Shown: positions 10,896 to 21,604 of the stretch, one piece after another
Layout: each line of letters starts with the position of its first letter
Numbering within the stretch: position 1 is the first letter of the stretch
Assembly (NCBI RefSeq): GCF_003086295.3
Contig: NC_092041.1
Coordinates: 96,187,827 to 96,251,826 of the forward strand
From: Arachis hypogaea
Taxonomy: Eukaryota > Streptophyta > Magnoliopsida > Fabales > Fabaceae
DNA length: 64,000 nucleotides
Reading direction: 5' to 3'
Made by a program: the position numbers and the translations under genes
Notes under the pieces: generated by a model
Databases searched by the model: none
Seen by the model: the letters and a program-made list of their open reading frames with translations, nothing else
What the model was told of the DNA's origin: nothing

Positions 10896-11527
10896 CTTGG
10901 AGCAATCATGAAGCTAAATGACAAGTTATTTGGAAATGAGACTTGGGAGGATGAACCCCCTTTGCTCACCAAAGAACTGGATGACTTGTCTGGGCAGAAA
11001 TTACCTCAAAAGAGACAAGATCCTGGGAAGTTTTCAATACCTTGTACCATAGGCACCATGACCTTCAAGAAGGCCTTGTGTGACCTAGGGTCAAGTGTAA
11101 ACATCATGCCTCTCTCTGTAATGGAGAAGCTAGGGATCTTTGAGGTGCAAGCTACAAAAATCTCACTAGAGATGGCAGACAACTCAAGAAAACAAGCTTA
11201 TGGACTTGTAGAGGATGTTCTGGTAAAAGTTGAAGACCATTACATCCCTGCTGATTTCATAGTCCTAGAGGGAAGTGCATGGATGAATCCATCATCCTTG
11301 GCAGACCCTTCCTAGCCACAGCAAAGGCTGTGATTGATGTTGATAGAGGAGAATTGATCATTCAAGTGAATGAAGAATCCTTTATGTTTAAGGCTCAAGG
11401 ATACCCCTCTGTCATCATGGAGAAAAAGCATGAAGAGCTTCTCTCAAAACAGAGCCAAACAGAGCCCCCACAGTCAAACTCTAAGTTTGGTGTTGGGAGG
11501 TTCCAACATTGCTCTGAGCATCTGTGA
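10896..11527 (+). pseudogene. Retroviral-type aspartic protease of element 2, frameshifted
   Basis: This continues the gag frame and contains the active-site motif ALCDLGSSVNIMP (near 11075-11113), then LEMADNSRKQAYGL and YIPADFIVLE. A deletion of about 4 nt near 11270, judged against element 4, moves the remainder (GRPFLATAKAVIDVDRGEL) to another frame. The tail contains SNSKFGVGRF, a peptide tandemly repeated in element 4. Pol sequence does not follow; the frame stops at 11525-11527. Confidence 0.85.
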
Positions 11528-11576
11528 GGCTCCATGAGAGCCCTCTGTCAAGCTACTGACATTAAAGAAGCGCTTG

Positions 11577-11592
11577 TTGGGAGGCAACCCAA
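11577..11592 (+). other. Post-protease hairpin (TTGGG-AGGCAA-CCCAA)
   Basis: The stem is TTGGG with CCCAA and the loop is AGGCAA, 50 nt after the protease-frame stop and inside AAAGAAGCGCTTG. The first stem pair is T-A here, C-G in element 3. Confidence 0.75.
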
Positions 11593-11732
11593 TGTTATAT
11601 TTTATCTATTCTCTTTTGTTATTTTATGTTTTCTGTAGGTTGATGATCATGAGAAGTCACAAAATCAATTGAAAAAGCAAAAACAGAATGAAAAACAGAA
11701 AGAAAAATAGCACACCCTGGAGGAAGAACCTG

Positions 11733-11906
11733 CTGGCGTTTAAACGCCAGTAAGGCTAGCAGATGGGCGTTTAACGCCCAGTCTGGCACCATTCTGGGCG
11801 TTTAACGCCAGAAAGGGGCACCAGACTGGCGTTAAACGCCAATAAAGGGCAAGAACTTGGCGTTAAACGCCAGAAATGGGCACCAGCCCGGCGTTTAACG
11901 CCAGAA
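11733..11906 (+). repeat. 31-bp-period palindrome array between protease and env-position ORF
   Basis: Palindromes start at 11733, 11763, 11794, 11826, 11857 and 11888 (steps 30, 31, 32, 31, 31). The spacers share GGCACCA-like words. Confidence 0.93.
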
Positions 11907-12331
11907 TTGGCACAAAGGGCATTTTCGCTCGCCACTTGGTGCAGGGATGACTTTTCCTTGACACCTCAGGATCTGTGGACCCCACAGAATCCCCACCTAC
12001 CCCACCACTCTCTCTCTTCTTCACCCATTCACCAATCACCTCAACACCTCTTCCCCAAAAACCCTTCACCTATCAAATCACATCTTTCTCTTCACCACTC
12101 ACATCCATCCTTCATAAAACCCCACCTACCTCACCATTCAAATTCAAAACACTTTCCCTCCCAAACCCACCCTCCCATAACCGAAACCTAACCCTCCCCC
12201 CACCCTTATATAAACCCATCTTTACTCCTTCATTTTCACACAACCTAAACACTACTTCTCCCCCTTTGGCCGAACCACAAAGCCATCTCCATCTCCTCTA
12301 TTTCTTCTTCTTCTACTCTCTTCTTCCTTCT

Positions 12332-12369
12332 TTTGCTCGAGGACGAGCAAACCTTTTAAGTTTGGTGTG
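12332..12369 (+). promoter_or_regulatory. Hairpin plus AAGTTTGGTGT module before the env-position ORF (element 2)
   Basis: The arms TTTGCTCG and CGAGCAAA pair over 8 bp around AGGA. The T-A pair of the element 1 copy is C-G here, a double change that keeps pairing. AAGTTTGGTGT follows, and the ORF ATG comes 54 nt after the hairpin. A long pyrimidine tract (about 12290-12331) precedes it. Confidence 0.72.
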
Positions 12370-12405
12370 GTAAAAGCATTGCTTTTTGTTTTTCCATAAC
12401 CATTT

Positions 12406-13530
12406 ATGGCATCCAAGGCCGGAGAAACCTCTAGAAAGAGGAAAGGGAAGGCAAAAGCTTCCACCTCCGAGTCATGGGAGATGGAGAGATTCATCTCAAG
12501 GGTGCATCAAGACCACTTCTATGAAGTTGTGGCCTTGAAGAAGGTGATCCCCGAGGTCCCTTTCAAACTCAAAAAGAGTGAATATCCGGAGATCCGACAT
12601 GAGATCCGAAGAAGAGGTTGGGAAGTTCTTACCAACCCCATTCAACAAGTCGGAATTTTAATGGTTCAAGAGTTCTATGCCAATGCATGGATCACCAAGA
12701 ACCATGGTCAAAGTGTGAACCCGGACCCAAAGAATTGGCTTACTATGGTTCGGGGGAAATACTTGGATTTTAGTCCGGAAAATGTAAGGTTGGCATTCAA
12801 CTTGCCCATGATGCAAAGAGATGAACATCCTTACACTAGAAGGGTCAACTTTGATCAAAGGTTGGACCAAGTCCTCACAGTCATTTGTGAAGAGGGCGCC
12901 CAATGGAAGAGAGATTCAAGAGGGAAGCCGGTTCAACTGAGAAGGCATGACCTCAAGCCCGTAGCTAGGGGATGGTTGGAGTTTATCCAACGCTCAATCA
13001 TTCCCACTAGCAACCGGTCCGAAGTTACTATAGACCGGGCTATCATGATTCATAGTATCATGATTGGAGAAGAAATAGAAGTTCATGAGGTTATATCCCA
13101 AGAACTTTATAAGGTGGCAGACAAGTCCTCTACCTTGGCAAGGTTAGCTTTTTCTCATCTCATTTGTCACCTTTGTTATTCAGTTGGAGTTGACATAGAG
13201 GGAGACATCCCCATTGATGAGGACAAGCCCATCACTAAGAAGAAGATGGAGCAAACAAGAGATCCCTCTCATCATCAAATCCCTGAGATGCCTCAAGGGA
13301 TGCACTTCCCTCCACAAAACTATTGGGAGCAACTAAACACCTCCCTAGGAGAATTGAGTTCCAACATGGGACAACTAAGGGTGGAGCACCAAGAACATTC
13401 CATTCTCCTCCATGAAATTAGAGAAGACCAAAGAATCATGAGAGAGGAGCAACAAAGACAAGGAAGAGACATTGAGGAGCTCAAGCACTCCATAGGATCT
13501 TCAAGAGGAAGAACAAGCCGCCATCACTAA
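12406..13530 (+). CDS. Env-position ORF, putative plant transposon protein domain (374 aa), intact
   Basis: The protein has a basic start (SRKRKGKAKA, a possible nuclear signal). A conserved core follows (VIPEVPFKLKKSEYP, RRGWEVLTN, MVQEFYANAWI, MVRGKYLDFSPENVRLAFNLP, DLKPVARGWLEFI, STSNRSEVTI-like PTSNRSEVTIDRAIMIH) and then a charged, probably coiled-coil C-terminus (about 300-365). I recognise the core as the plant 'putative transposon protein' domain (PF20167), from memory. No signal peptide or membrane segment is evident, so an envelope role is not supported. Its place after pol or protease is where Athila elements carry an env-like gene. The start is the first ATG after the hairpin module and is shared by elements 1, 3 and 4. 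It is intact although gag and protease of the same element are broken. Function unknown. Confidence 0.85.
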   Translation: MASKAGETSRKRKGKAKASTSESWEMERFISRVHQDHFYEVVALKKVIPEVPFKLKKSEYPEIRHEIRRRGWEVLTNPIQQVGILMVQEFYANAWITKNHGQSVNPDPKNWLTMVRGKYLDFSPENVRLAFNLPMMQRDEHPYTRRVNFDQRLDQVLTVICEEGAQWKRDSRGKPVQLRRHDLKPVARGWLEFIQRSIIPTSNRSEVTIDRAIMIHSIMIGEEIEVHEVISQELYKVADKSSTLARLAFSHLICHLCYSVGVDIEGDIPIDEDKPITKKKMEQTRDPSHHQIPEMPQGMHFPPQNYWEQLNTSLGELSSNMGQLRVEHQEHSILLHEIREDQRIMREEQQRQGRDIEELKHSIGSSRGRTSRHH

Positions 13531-14412
13531 GGTGGACCCGTTCTTTAATTTCCTTGTTCTTTATTTTCCTGTTTTTCGAAAATCATGCTTATGTTTATCT
13601 ATGTTTGTGTCTTGTGATCATTAGTGTCTTAGTGTCTATGCCCTAAAGTTATGAATGTCCTATGAATCCATCACCTTTCTTGAATGAAAAATGTTCTTAA
13701 TTGAAAAAGAGAAGAATTGCATGAATTTTGAATTTTATAACAGTTTAATTATTTTGATGTGGTGGCAATATTTTTGTTTTCTGAATGTATGCTTAAACAG
13801 TGCATATGTATCTTGACTTTGTGGTTCATGAATGTTGGCTCTTGAAAGAATGATGAAAAAGGAGACATGTTACTGAGGATCTAAAAAATCATAAAAATGA
13901 TTCTTGAAGCAAGAAAAAGCAGTGAATACAAAAAAAAAGAAAAAAAAGAGAAAAAAAAGGAGAAAAGACAACGAAAAAAAAAGAAAAAAAAAAGAAAGAA
14001 ATAAAGTTGTGATCCAAGGCAAAAAAAGTGTGCTTAAGAACCCTGGACACCTCTAATTGGGGACTCTAGCAAAGCTGAGTCACAATTTGAAAAGGTTCAC
14101 CCAACTATGTGTCTGTGGCATGTATGTATCCGGTGGTAATACTGGAGGACAGAGTGCTTTGGGCCACGGCCAAGACTCAATAAGTAGCTGTGTTCAAGAA
14201 TCATCATACTTAACTAGGAGAATCAATAACACTATCTGGATTTTGAGTTCCTAAAGAAGCCAATCATTCTGAATTTCAAAGGATAGAGTGAGATGCCAAA
14301 ACTATTCAGAGGCAAAAAGCTAAAAGCCCCGCTCATCTAATTAATACTGATCTTCATAGATGTTTTTGGAATTCATTGCATATTCTCTTCTTTTTATCTT
14401 ATTCGATTTTCA
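13531..14412 (+). other. 3' non-coding tail of element 2
   Basis: No gene. A low-complexity A/G tract lies at about 13925-14010. The remainder is homologous to the tail of element 1. Confidence 0.7.
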
Positions 14413-14450
14413 GTTGCTTGGGGACAAGCAACAATTTAAGTTTGGTGTTG
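14413..14450 (+). promoter_or_regulatory. Hairpin plus AAGTTTGGTGT module at the 3' LTR border (element 2)
   Basis: The arms GTTGCTTG and CAAGCAAC enclose GGGA. AAGTTTGGTGTTG directly precedes LTR B. Confidence 0.7.
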
Positions 14451-16078
14451 TGATGAGCGGATAATTTGTACGCTTTTTGGCATTGTTTTTAGTATGTTTT
14501 TAGTATGATCTAGTTAGTTTTTAGTATATTTTTATTAGTTTTTAGTTAAAATTCACTTTTCTGGACTTTACTATGAGTTTGTGTGTTTTTCTGTGATTTC
14601 AGGTATTTTCTGGCTGAAATTGAGGGACCTGAGCAAAAATCTTATTCAGAGACTAAAAAGGACTGCAGATGCTGTTGGATTCTGACCTCCCTGCACTCGA
14701 AGTGGATTTTCTGGAGCTACAGAAGCCCAATTGGCGCGCTCTCAACGGCGTTGGAAAGTAGACATTCTGGGCTTTCCAGCAATATATGATAGTCCATACT
14801 TTGCCCAAGATTTGATGGCCCAAACCGGCGTTCAAAGTCACCTTAAGAATTTCCAGCGTTAAACGCCGGAACTGGCACCAAAGTGGGAGTTAAACGCCCA
14901 AACTGGCACCAAAGCTGGCGTTTAACTCCAAGAAGAGTCTCTACACGAAAATTCTTCAATGCTCAGCCCAAGCACACACCAAGTGGGCCCGGAAGTGGAT
15001 TTTTATGTCATTTACTCATCTCTGTAAACCCTAGGCTACTAGTTCTCTATAAGTAGGACCTTTTACTATTGTATTTTCATATCTTGGTAGCTATATTTAT
15101 TCTTATGCTATCTTAGATCATTGGGAGGCTGGCCTCACGGCCATGCCTAGACCTTGTTCTTATGTATTTTCAACGGTGGAGTTTCTACACACCATAGATT
15201 AAGGTGTGGAGCTCTGCTGTACCTCGAGTATTAATGCAATTACTATTGTTCTTCTATTTAATTCCGCTTGTTCTTGTTCTAAGATATCACTTGTTCTTCA
15301 ACTTGATGAATGTGATGATCCGTGACACTCATCATCATTCTCACCTATGAACGTGTGACTGACAACCACCTCCGTTCTACATTAGATTGGGTGGATATCT
15401 CTTGGATTCTTTAACCGGAATCTTCGTGGTATAAGCTAGAACTGATGGCGGCATTCAAGAGAATCCGGAAGGTCTAACCTTGTCTGTGGTATTCTGAGTA
15501 GGATTCAATGATTGAATGACTGTGACGAGCTTCAAACTCCTGAGGGCGGGGCGTTAGTGACAGACGCAAAAGAATCACTGGATTCTATTCCGGCCTGATT
15601 GAGAACCGACAGATGGATAGCCGTGCCGTGACAGGGTGCGTTGAACATTTCCACTGAGAGGATGGGAGGTAGCCACTGACAACGGTGAAACCCTTGCATA
15701 CAGCTTGCCATGGAAAGGAGTAAGAAGGATTGGATGAAGACAGTAGGAAAGCAGAGAGACGGAAGGGATCAAGCATCTTCATGCGCTTATCTGAAATTCC
15801 CACCAATGAATTGCATAAGTATCTCTATCTCTATCTTTATGTTTTATTCGTATATCACCTATACCCATTTGAGTTTGCCTGACTAAGATTTACAAGGTGA
15901 CCATAGCTTGCTTCATACCAACAATCTCTGTGGGATCGACCCTTACTCGCGTAAGGTTTATTACTTGGATGACCCAGTACACTTGCTGGTTAGTTGTGCG
16001 AAGTTGTGATAAAGAAGTGAGATTGCAATGAGCGTACCATGTTGATGGCGCCATTGATGATCACAATTTTGTGCACCA
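14451..16078 (+). repeat. LTR B (3' LTR of element 2)
   Basis: The LTR runs from TGATGAGCGGATAATTTG to TTGTGCACCA, 1,628 bp. A TATA-like CTATAAGTA lies at 15047-15055, which puts U3 at about 600 bp. It is closer to the LTRs of elements 3 and 5 than to LTR A. Its right edge joins a MuDR-type transposase gene. Confidence 0.9.
15047..15055 (+). promoter_or_regulatory. Probable TATA box of LTR B
   Basis: CTATAAGTA in the LTR, with counterparts CTATAAATA at 54508 and CTATAAGTA at 60980 at similar distances from the LTR starts. Confidence 0.55.
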
Positions 16079-16735
16079 ATGGTACTTTAATCTATTTGAC
16101 TCCACTACTCGGTATTCAGCACCTCTACAGATGCTGTAATTCTTCACACCCTGTATTACTGCATCTTTGCTTTTGAATCTGTGGCTAACCCGAAACTCCA
16201 TGCGGCCATGCCACTGTCTAAGTTGTAATCGTCTTCACCCATGTTGAAAAATGGATTCTTCTTTTGCATCGTGTCCATATCCAACGTAGTGTAGTGACTG
16301 GGTACAGATGCGAAGGCCGAAATTGGGTGGTAGAAGATACTGATGTGATGCCTCAACCGGGATCTTTGGTATAAACTCCTCCTCCTCATCGTTCTCAGAG
16401 GAACTGCTCTCGTTGCTATTCGCAACATACTCCTCGTCGGAGTCCTCACTGTCAACGTTAATGTCTTCCACTAGACTAACAATGTGCAGCGGTTTGGGTG
16501 CAAGAGGTGGGTTATCCTAGACGAAATCTAACGAGCCAGATTCACTGCCACCGATGTCACCAACCTCTGCAGAAAGCTCCATTACTTGTTTCGCCATGAT
16601 TATCCCATAGAGGTCAAATATCAGGCGCACATGCTTGTCGTAATGGAGGCAAAACAGACGAAACTGAAAAATTCTGTTTTTCATCAGTACTAGCAACCTA
16701 TACCCCACCCCTTCTGGTCTCTTTTATCCCGATAC
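16079..16735 (-). pseudogene. MuDR-type (MULE) transposase, N-terminal fragment
   Basis: Read on the minus strand: FRLFCLHYDKHVRLIFDLYG and MAKQVMELSAEVGDIGG, then an acidic linker (DSEDSDEEYVANSNESSSSE), SHYTTLDMDTM, and MEFRVSHRFKSKDAVIQGVK with YRVVESNRLKYH. The last parts match the N-terminal DNA-binding region of plant MuDR transposases. The parts lie in different frames, so at least one frameshift occurred (near 16330). The gene is cut at 16079, where LTR B begins. The catalytic DDE domain is not in the window. Confidence 0.8.
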
Positions 16736-16976
16736 TACCGACACTAGTCAATATCAAACTCTTCAACTCGGACAAAGAATTTACTTGCTAGGTACGCAAC
16801 AGAATGGGATTTTTACACTCAAATATCACCTCATTATCACTATTTCTCATACGGCAATTCAGATGCACACTTACAACTAAATATCCACTACTACTAAATA
16901 TTTTGACTTATTTTCGAAAGAAATAGGTAGAGAAGAAGTGGTGAAATATTTTTGGAGAATACAAAGGGTTGCACAT

Positions 16977-16986
16977 CCTTTTATAG
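16977..16986 (-). promoter_or_regulatory. Possible TATA box of the MULE transposase gene
   Basis: On the minus strand this reads CTATAAAAGG, about 0.25 kb upstream of the transposase fragment. Confidence 0.4.
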
Positions 16987-17014
16987 CTGTTGAAAATTTG
17001 TCTTTCAATATCTC

Positions 17015-17135
17015 GTCTACAGTGTAAATGAGATAAGATTACACGTATTTCGTTTACACCGTAAACAATATATACACTTCATTTCTATGTGGTCTTATCT
17101 CGTTTACATTATAAACGGGATAAGAGATTCGATGT
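17015..17135. repeat. GTTTAC/GTAAAC inverted-repeat cluster, possible MULE end
   Basis: Several dyads based on CTCGTTTACA and GTAAACGAGAT variants (ATCTCGTCTACAGTGTAAAT, CGTTTACACCGTAAAC, CTCGTTTACATTATAAACGG). They may be the terminal region of the MULE whose transposase lies at 16079-16735. The exact end is not resolved. Confidence 0.4.
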
Positions 17136-17149
17136 ATTTTAGCACAACG

Positions 17150-19262
17150 CTATAAATTATTTATTTTGATAAATAAAATATTTATTTTATTTATTTAAAA
17201 AAATTTAATATTTTTACATGTATATTTAATTACGTAATATTACATTAATAAAATTAATTATTCTTCACTTTAATCTTGTAAATAATCATTACAAAATATA
17301 TAATTAAATAATTATATAAAATATATTTTATACTATCAGTATCAAAATTAAATTCATACATACTTGGCATATATATACATCATTTCATGAATTATAAAAG
17401 CATATATGCCTATCTTGTATAGTTCTTTCAAAATGTGGTCCATGCCTTCTTTTTTGTTAGAATCATATTTATTTTGTATTATCTATATCTATATGTGAAT
17501 TTGGTGAATTTTTTGTTTGAACTATGAAAAACTGAATATGAATTTTTAAAATATTTTTAGTTTTAATAAATAATAATATATACTATTTTTAAATTTATTT
17601 TAAGAATACATGTTAAGAATAAAGTTAAATACATTGACACGGAATGATATTTATATGTGTTTAAAATTTTTTTTATTTTTCATTAAAATACAGTTATATA
17701 TGACGAACGAATATCAATAAATATTATGTTTAAAATGTATCTGACATGCAGACATGATAACTTAATGAAGTATCCGTAGTTTATAGCTCAAACGCATTTA
17801 TCTTGTAAAAAAAATCATTAAAATAAAAATACACAAAAAAGATTAAAAACATCTTTTCTGTCTCCTTCACACGTACGTGTTATGATAGTAATGTCAGGTG
17901 AATCACTTCTAACGTTGTTATCATTGATCATTTCTGACATAATCAGTTCATTTGATTTCAAACCCTAACATAATCAATTTTTGTGTACAGTCACTATTTG
18001 GGTGACTATGTATAACTATCTTTCACATTGTTTTTGTAAAATAATTTTAAAATAGTTATTGCAAACAGTCAAATCTAATTTCTTAAGATTATACTCCTTA
18101 GATATTTTTAATTATTTAGATGCATCATTTTTATTTTTATTATTATATATATTATATTGTAAAAAAATATATAAATATATTCCTATATACATAATTTTCA
18201 TTATTATAATTTAATAAATTATATTAATGCCTAAAAATATTTAAAAAACTGCTCAAAAAGCAAGATAATTGGGTGCTAGTTGTTAGATAAAATAATTATT
18301 TTTCAAAAGATAATTTATAATGTAATATTAGAATTTTTATAAAAAATTATACGATTAAATTTTTATTGTTCTCATTTCTCTGGAGAAAGATAAATTTTTT
18401 TAGTGCAAAGCATTTTGTGGATAAAACATTTTGATATGAAAATATTTTTAGAGATATGCTTTAAGATTGGTCTCGGTGGTGTTAACACTTGACACCCGGT
18501 ATAGTGAGTTTGGATTTTTTCAGTGTGCGAGAAGATTTAATTATAAATTTTTAAAAAATTTATGCATGTGTAACTTGCTACATGTTTGAAATTTAAACTT
18601 TACACACTTTTAATATTATCACAAACAAAATATATATAACTCTTCTCACTATATCATTCTTTAAAAAATTATTTTTAATATAATAAATAAATAAATATTT
18701 TAATATTATTATATTTAAATATAATTATTAAATTAAAAATATTTTTATATAAAATATTTTAAATATAAAATTATTTTTATTTTAATTTTTTTTAAAATCC
18801 TTAAAAAAATATTTTTTCCTATAAACTTAGCCAAGTAATTATGCCCTAAAAATTGTAATCATCACACAATCCAGTACTTGTAATTCACTTATAAATATAC
18901 ATTTCAGATATATATATTTTTAATATAAATTACTTAATTAATTGAGTTTAATATTAGAGTCTTTTGTCTACGAATTATAACTCAAATAACATATTCTCTC
19001 TATACTCATCTAAAAATCGCAGATTCGAGTCTCCTTACTTTGAAAAAAAATATCAAAGTTTCTTAGATACTCTCAAACGCCGACTCAAGAAACACTTCAA
19101 GAGCTCTGGACCACCACCACCACTTCAGGTCCAATCACCCTCAACTCACATATATATACATAATACATATAAATTATTTTTTTTTTCTGAAAATGAATAT
19201 ATGTTAGGAAAATATGCCCACTCATTATAGTGCGGTAGCTTTAGTTTATTATATACTTCTGA

Positions 19263-19302
<40 letters not shown>

Positions 19303-20251
19303 TTCATGTCAAAGAAAGACTCTTGAATATAAAAAAGCTGAAGATTTCGACCAGGCCCCCCATTGTTGGTTTTGGGAGAAATAATGGTTCCTTGCTGCCT
19401 CGATAGAAAGCATGTCAACTCAAGCATCTCATTCAATTATTGATTGAGTCACGGTATCCAAATAGATCTTCGTATATTCCACACTTTACATTATTTTGAA
19501 ATTGAGAAATGAAGAATGATACTCTTCTGAGAAAAAAAAAAGAGAAAAATAAAAATAAAATAGACTAAGCAGAGGAAAACTTATTAGGTTTAGGTTTGAA
19601 ACCAGATTAATTTAAATCGATCATGGTTTAAATTTGACGTAATGCTCATTTTTAATTATTAAAATTAGTTTGATAAATTAATTTGATCTCTCACTATTTA
19701 AACCAACTAATAAGGTCTCTACTTTAAAAAACGTACCACTCTGGCACTTAGTATTTTTGAAGACTTTTGTTTTGAATAAATAGATAAAAAGTACATATAA
19801 AAAAAATCGAAATAGATAAAAATAATATCAAAATTTATAAATATTCAATTATATTAAAAATTAAATTTAATAGATAAAAATATACTCTAAATCTTATAAA
19901 TTTACGAATGGTATGACATTTTTATCTTTTGAAAATAATTTTTGATATTTATGATTTTTTATGTATAATTTCATTCCTCTATATTCTTTTATGTGTATTT
20001 TTATTTATTTATTTCTTTTGATTCACATTAATTAGGCTTAATTTAGTAAAATTTTTATTTTTAAAAATTATAACATTTATATTTAATAAATTAAATTAAA
20101 AATAATTTTTAATAAACACAAATAACAAACAAATGTGTTTGGTGAAATAGTTTTTAAAATTTAAAAATATTATAATATTATTAATATAAGAATTAAATTT
20201 GAATATTAATTAATTTACAAAATTATATTAGACTTTTTAATTTTGATAAGT
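17150..20251. other. AT-rich intergenic stretch
   Basis: No supported gene. Short open frames are low complexity. An (AT)n microsatellite lies at 19265-19300. Confidence 0.7.
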
Positions 20252-20260
20252 ATAAAATAA

Positions 20261-21129
20261 GGGTTAATTACCAAAAATGTCCCCGAATTATTCAAACGCT
20301 GACAAAAATACACCCGATTTTACTATCCACAAAAATACCTCCAAATAATTTAAAAACACAACAACAATACCCAACAGTAAATATATATTTTAAAAAAATA
20401 CCTTAGAGATTGAATTTTAATGCAGTTTTTTGCAAGAATGATTATAAAAATAATATATTGTTATATATAAAAATTGGTAATTTTTTGTTAAGTATATAAT
20501 TTTTTTTATAATTATTTTGGTTAACAACCAATAATACTTTTAAAAAATTACAAAATAATATATACTTAACGAAAAATCACCAAATTTTAAGAATAATAAT
20601 ATCTCATTTTTTTTGATTATGCTTGCAAAAAATTGCATCAAAATTCAATCTCTAATGTATTTTTTGAGAAATACATATTTAATGTTAGTTTTTTTTGCAA
20701 GATTATCTAACATTAAATATGTATTTCTCAAAAAATATATTAGAAATTGAATTTTGATACAATTTTTTGCAAGTATGATTAAAAAAATGAGATATTAGTA
20801 TCCTTCAAATTTTGTGATTTTTCGTTGAGTATATATTTTTCTTGTAATTTTTTGTTAACAACTAATAATACTTTTAAAAAATCACAAAAAATATATACTT
20901 AGAAAAAATTATCAAATTTTAAGAATAATAATATCTCATCTTTTTAATTATTCTTGTAAAAAATCACATCAAAATTCATTCTCTAAAACATTTTTTAAAA
21001 ATATATATTTACTGTTGTGTATTGTTATTATGTTTTTAAATTATTCAAAAGTATTTTTGTCGATAATAAAATTCGGATGCATTTCTGTCGGCGTTTGAAT
21101 AATTCGGGAGCATTTTTGGTGGTTAACCC
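20261..21129. mobile_element. Mutator-like MITE with 9-bp target site duplication
   Basis: The termini are inverted repeats of about 130 bp: GGGTTAATTACCAAAAATG on the left, and GGGTTAACCACCAAAAATG on the right read on the minus strand. Both continue with CGAATTATTCAAACGC. The flanks are a perfect 9-bp direct repeat ATAAAATAA (20252-20260 and 21130-21138), the length typical of Mutator-like transposition. There is no coding capacity (869 bp). The interior is two successive palindromes (about 20400-20690 and 20700-21000) built from the same arm. Confidence 0.88.
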
Positions 21130-21169
21130 ATAAAATAATTTTAAAAAGGGGAAATTACTTAAATAAAAT

Positions 21170-21572
21170 AAACTACGAAAATATTTACTCAATTGCAACA
21201 ATACAGATTTGGTTACTTGTATGTCCCGAAACATATCTATATAAACGGTGAAATCCTTCCACATTTTAGCGTTTACACATAAATCATGGTATCCTATCAC
21301 GACTTATGAAGAGAGAATAATGAACATAAACCGTGATACTCTATCACGGTTTATGAAAAAGAGATATAAACACAAAAACCGTGGTACCTACCCACGATTT
21401 ATGAAAAAGTGTTCACATATAACATGTACTCCTCATCATACTTGTAATATTAATATAAATAAATATAATTTTAAAAAAATAATAAAAACATACAACTTGA
21501 GTATATATATTTTTTATCAGTAATTTTGAAATTTCACCTTTTTTATTTCTCATCTTTGTTTTATATTTTTTC

Positions 21573-21604
<32 letters not shown>

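Larger units (their letters stand above)
6048..16078 (+). mobile_element. Non-autonomous gag-protease LTR element (element 2)
   Basis: Order: LTR A, primer site, long leader, gag, protease, post-protease hairpin, palindrome array, hairpin module, env-position ORF, tail, hairpin module, LTR B. No RT, RNase H or integrase sequence exists between the protease end (about 11527) and the env-position ORF (12406). Element 4 has the same layout, so the lack of pol is a family trait. The two LTRs are of different subtypes, and the 5 bp outside them (TGTTG and ATGGT) do not match. Confidence 0.85.

Noticed and set aside
12406..13530. Envelope glycoprotein
   Set aside because: The position matches env-like genes of Athila elements, but no signal peptide or membrane segment is visible in the protein.
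18960..19080. Box B-like GATTCGAGTCTCC suggesting a SINE or tRNA
   Set aside because: No box A at the right distance, no poly(A) end and no flanking duplication were found.
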